DNA of 6,035 bases from CAYTRP01 sp964625145 (GTDB taxonomy: Bacteria; Sumerlaeota; Sumerlaeia; SLMS01; JAHLLQ01): the NCBI GenBank assembly GCA_964625145.1, contig CAZVAQ010000186.1, positions 1-6,035 on the forward strand, given 5' to 3'. Shown here in pieces: positions 5,166 through 6,035 of this stretch (the first letter of the stretch is position 1; each line of letters begins with the position of its first letter). The notes beneath the pieces were generated by a model, which did no database searches, had not been told where the DNA came from, and saw only the letters and a list, made by a program, of their open reading frames with translations. The position numbers and the translations under genes are program-made.

Positions 5166-6035
5166 ATGACCGCTCAGCCAATGTCCTTTGAACTGCATCC
5201 GGATCCCGCGCGGCCCCTGCCGCCGGTCATGGGCCTCATCGCAGGCGAGGGGGACTTCCCCCTGCTGCTGGCACAGGGCGCCCACAGCGCCGGCGTCAAG
5301 CTGGTGGTCTTCGGCGTTGCAGGGCTGGCCAGCGATCGCCTCAAGGATGTGGCGTGGAAGATCTACTCGCTGCGCCTGACCGATCTTTCCCGCCTCTTCG
5401 AGCTGTGCCGCGAGCATGACATCAAGCACCTGACCATGGCCGGGCGCGTCCCCCACAAGGTGCTCCTCAAGCAGATCAGCCTCGATCCCCGCGTGCTCAA
5501 GGTCCTCGGCCGCCTCGGCAACAAGAAGGCCGACTCCATCCTCAAGGCCGCCACCGAGGAAATCGAGTCCGAGGGCATCGAGGTCCTCGACTCCACGCTC
5601 TTCCTCAAGTCCACCATGCCGCCGCCGGGACTGCTCACGCCCGGGTGTCCCCTCGACGAGGAGACGACCCGCGAGATCGATTTCGGCTACCCCATCGCCA
5701 AGGAAATCGCCCGCCTCGACATCGGCCAGACCATCGCCGTCAAGAACCAGATCGTCGTCGGCGTGGAAGCCATCGAGGGCACGGATCACCTGATCCTGCG
5801 CTGCGGAGAACTGGTGGGACCGGGCGTCACATTCGTCAAGGTCTCCAAGCCGCTTCAGGACATGCGTTTTGACGTCCCTGTGATCGGCAAGACGACCATC
5901 CAGAACCTGATCAAGATCAAGGCGCGCGCCCTGGCCGTGACTGCCGGGAAGACCATCTTCCTGGACCGCGAGGAATCCGTCGACCTGGCGACCCGCAACG
6001 GCATCAGCCTCTACGGATACAAGGAACCCGGGTAC
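5166..6035 (+). CDS. lpxI: LpxI, UDP-2,3-diacylglucosamine pyrophosphatase (3' end outside window)
   Basis: LpxI hydrolyses UDP-2,3-diacylglucosamine to lipid X and UMP on the cytosolic side, and stands in for LpxH in many bacteria. From ATG 5166 the frame stays open for exactly 290 codons to the right edge, with no stop. Because known LpxI proteins run about 270-290 residues, only a few residues are probably missing. The N-terminal Rossmann-like domain starts with MGLIAGEGDFPLLLA (22-36) and includes LTMAGRVPHK (89-98). The C-terminal (former DUF1009) domain has AVKNQIVVGVEAIEGTDHLI (191-210), then PLQDMRFDVPVIGKTTI, where Asp236 probably corresponds to the catalytic Asp of Caulobacter LpxI. 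GLIAG-type starts are usual, so the first 20 or so residues are an extension; ATG 5181 or ATG 5229 could also start it, or GTG 5142 further upstream. It lies 34 bp after fabZ in the same direction, with no terminator between them. Confidence 0.92.
   Translation, partial: MTAQPMSFELHPDPARPLPPVMGLIAGEGDFPLLLAQGAHSAGVKLVVFGVAGLASDRLKDVAWKIYSLRLTDLSRLFELCREHDIKHLTMAGRVPHKVLLKQISLDPRVLKVLGRLGNKKADSILKAATEEIESEGIEVLDSTLFLKSTMPPPGLLTPGCPLDEETTREIDFGYPIAKEIARLDIGQTIAVKNQIVVGVEAIEGTDHLILRCGELVGPGVTFVKVSKPLQDMRFDVPVIGKTTIQNLIKIKARALAVTAGKTIFLDREESVDLATRNGISLYGYKEPGY

Noticed and set aside
4989..5789. A 266-codon minus-strand open frame opposite fabZ/lpxI
   Set aside because: The plus strand carries clear FabZ and LpxI motifs through this stretch. 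The antisense product has no recognisable features and arises from GC-rich third positions.

Overview
The window is a high-GC stretch from a diderm bacterium that makes lipid A. Five genes on the + strand read as one outer-membrane biogenesis cluster: bamA, skp, lpxC, fabZ and lpxI. A partial sixth gene lies upstream. I cannot place the organism with confidence. The gene order (bamA-skp-lpxC-fabZ-lpxI, without lpxD or lpxA) and the divergent LpxC do not look like a standard gamma- or alphaproteobacterium. They would suit one of the less-studied diderm phyla, but that is inference.

Layout. Bases 1-419 hold the 3' part of a small charged, helical protein that resembles the Spy/CpxP (LTXXQ) periplasmic family. 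It is followed by a strong GC-rich hairpin with a weak T-tract (451-482), probably its terminator, and then a second imperfect hairpin (501-533) in the bamA leader. bamA (644-2977) encodes a complete Omp85 protein with signal peptide, five POTRA domains and a beta-barrel. After 50 bp comes skp (3028-3699), an OmpH/Skp periplasmic chaperone. A 53-bp gap with a perfect 8-bp-arm palindrome leads to lpxC (3753-4613). fabZ (4610-5131) overlaps the lpxC stop by 4 bases. lpxI starts about 34 bp later at 5166 and runs off the right edge as an open frame of 290 codons, nearly its full family length.

How the genes work together. Skp and BamA act in sequence: Skp escorts unfolded outer-membrane proteins across the periplasm, and BamA inserts them into the outer membrane. 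LpxC commits UDP-acyl-GlcNAc to lipid A synthesis. FabZ dehydrates 3-hydroxyacyl-ACP and so competes with the lipid A acyltransferases for the same acyl pool. LpxI cleaves UDP-2,3-diacylglucosamine to lipid X. Co-transcription would tie outer-membrane protein assembly to lipopolysaccharide supply.

I see no mobile element, CRISPR array, RNA gene or evidently new system. The points worth a second look are the altered motif and G-runs in LpxC, the missing lpxA/lpxD, an insertion in BamA POTRA5, a low-complexity tail on FabZ, and two unexplained inverted repeats in intergenic regions.
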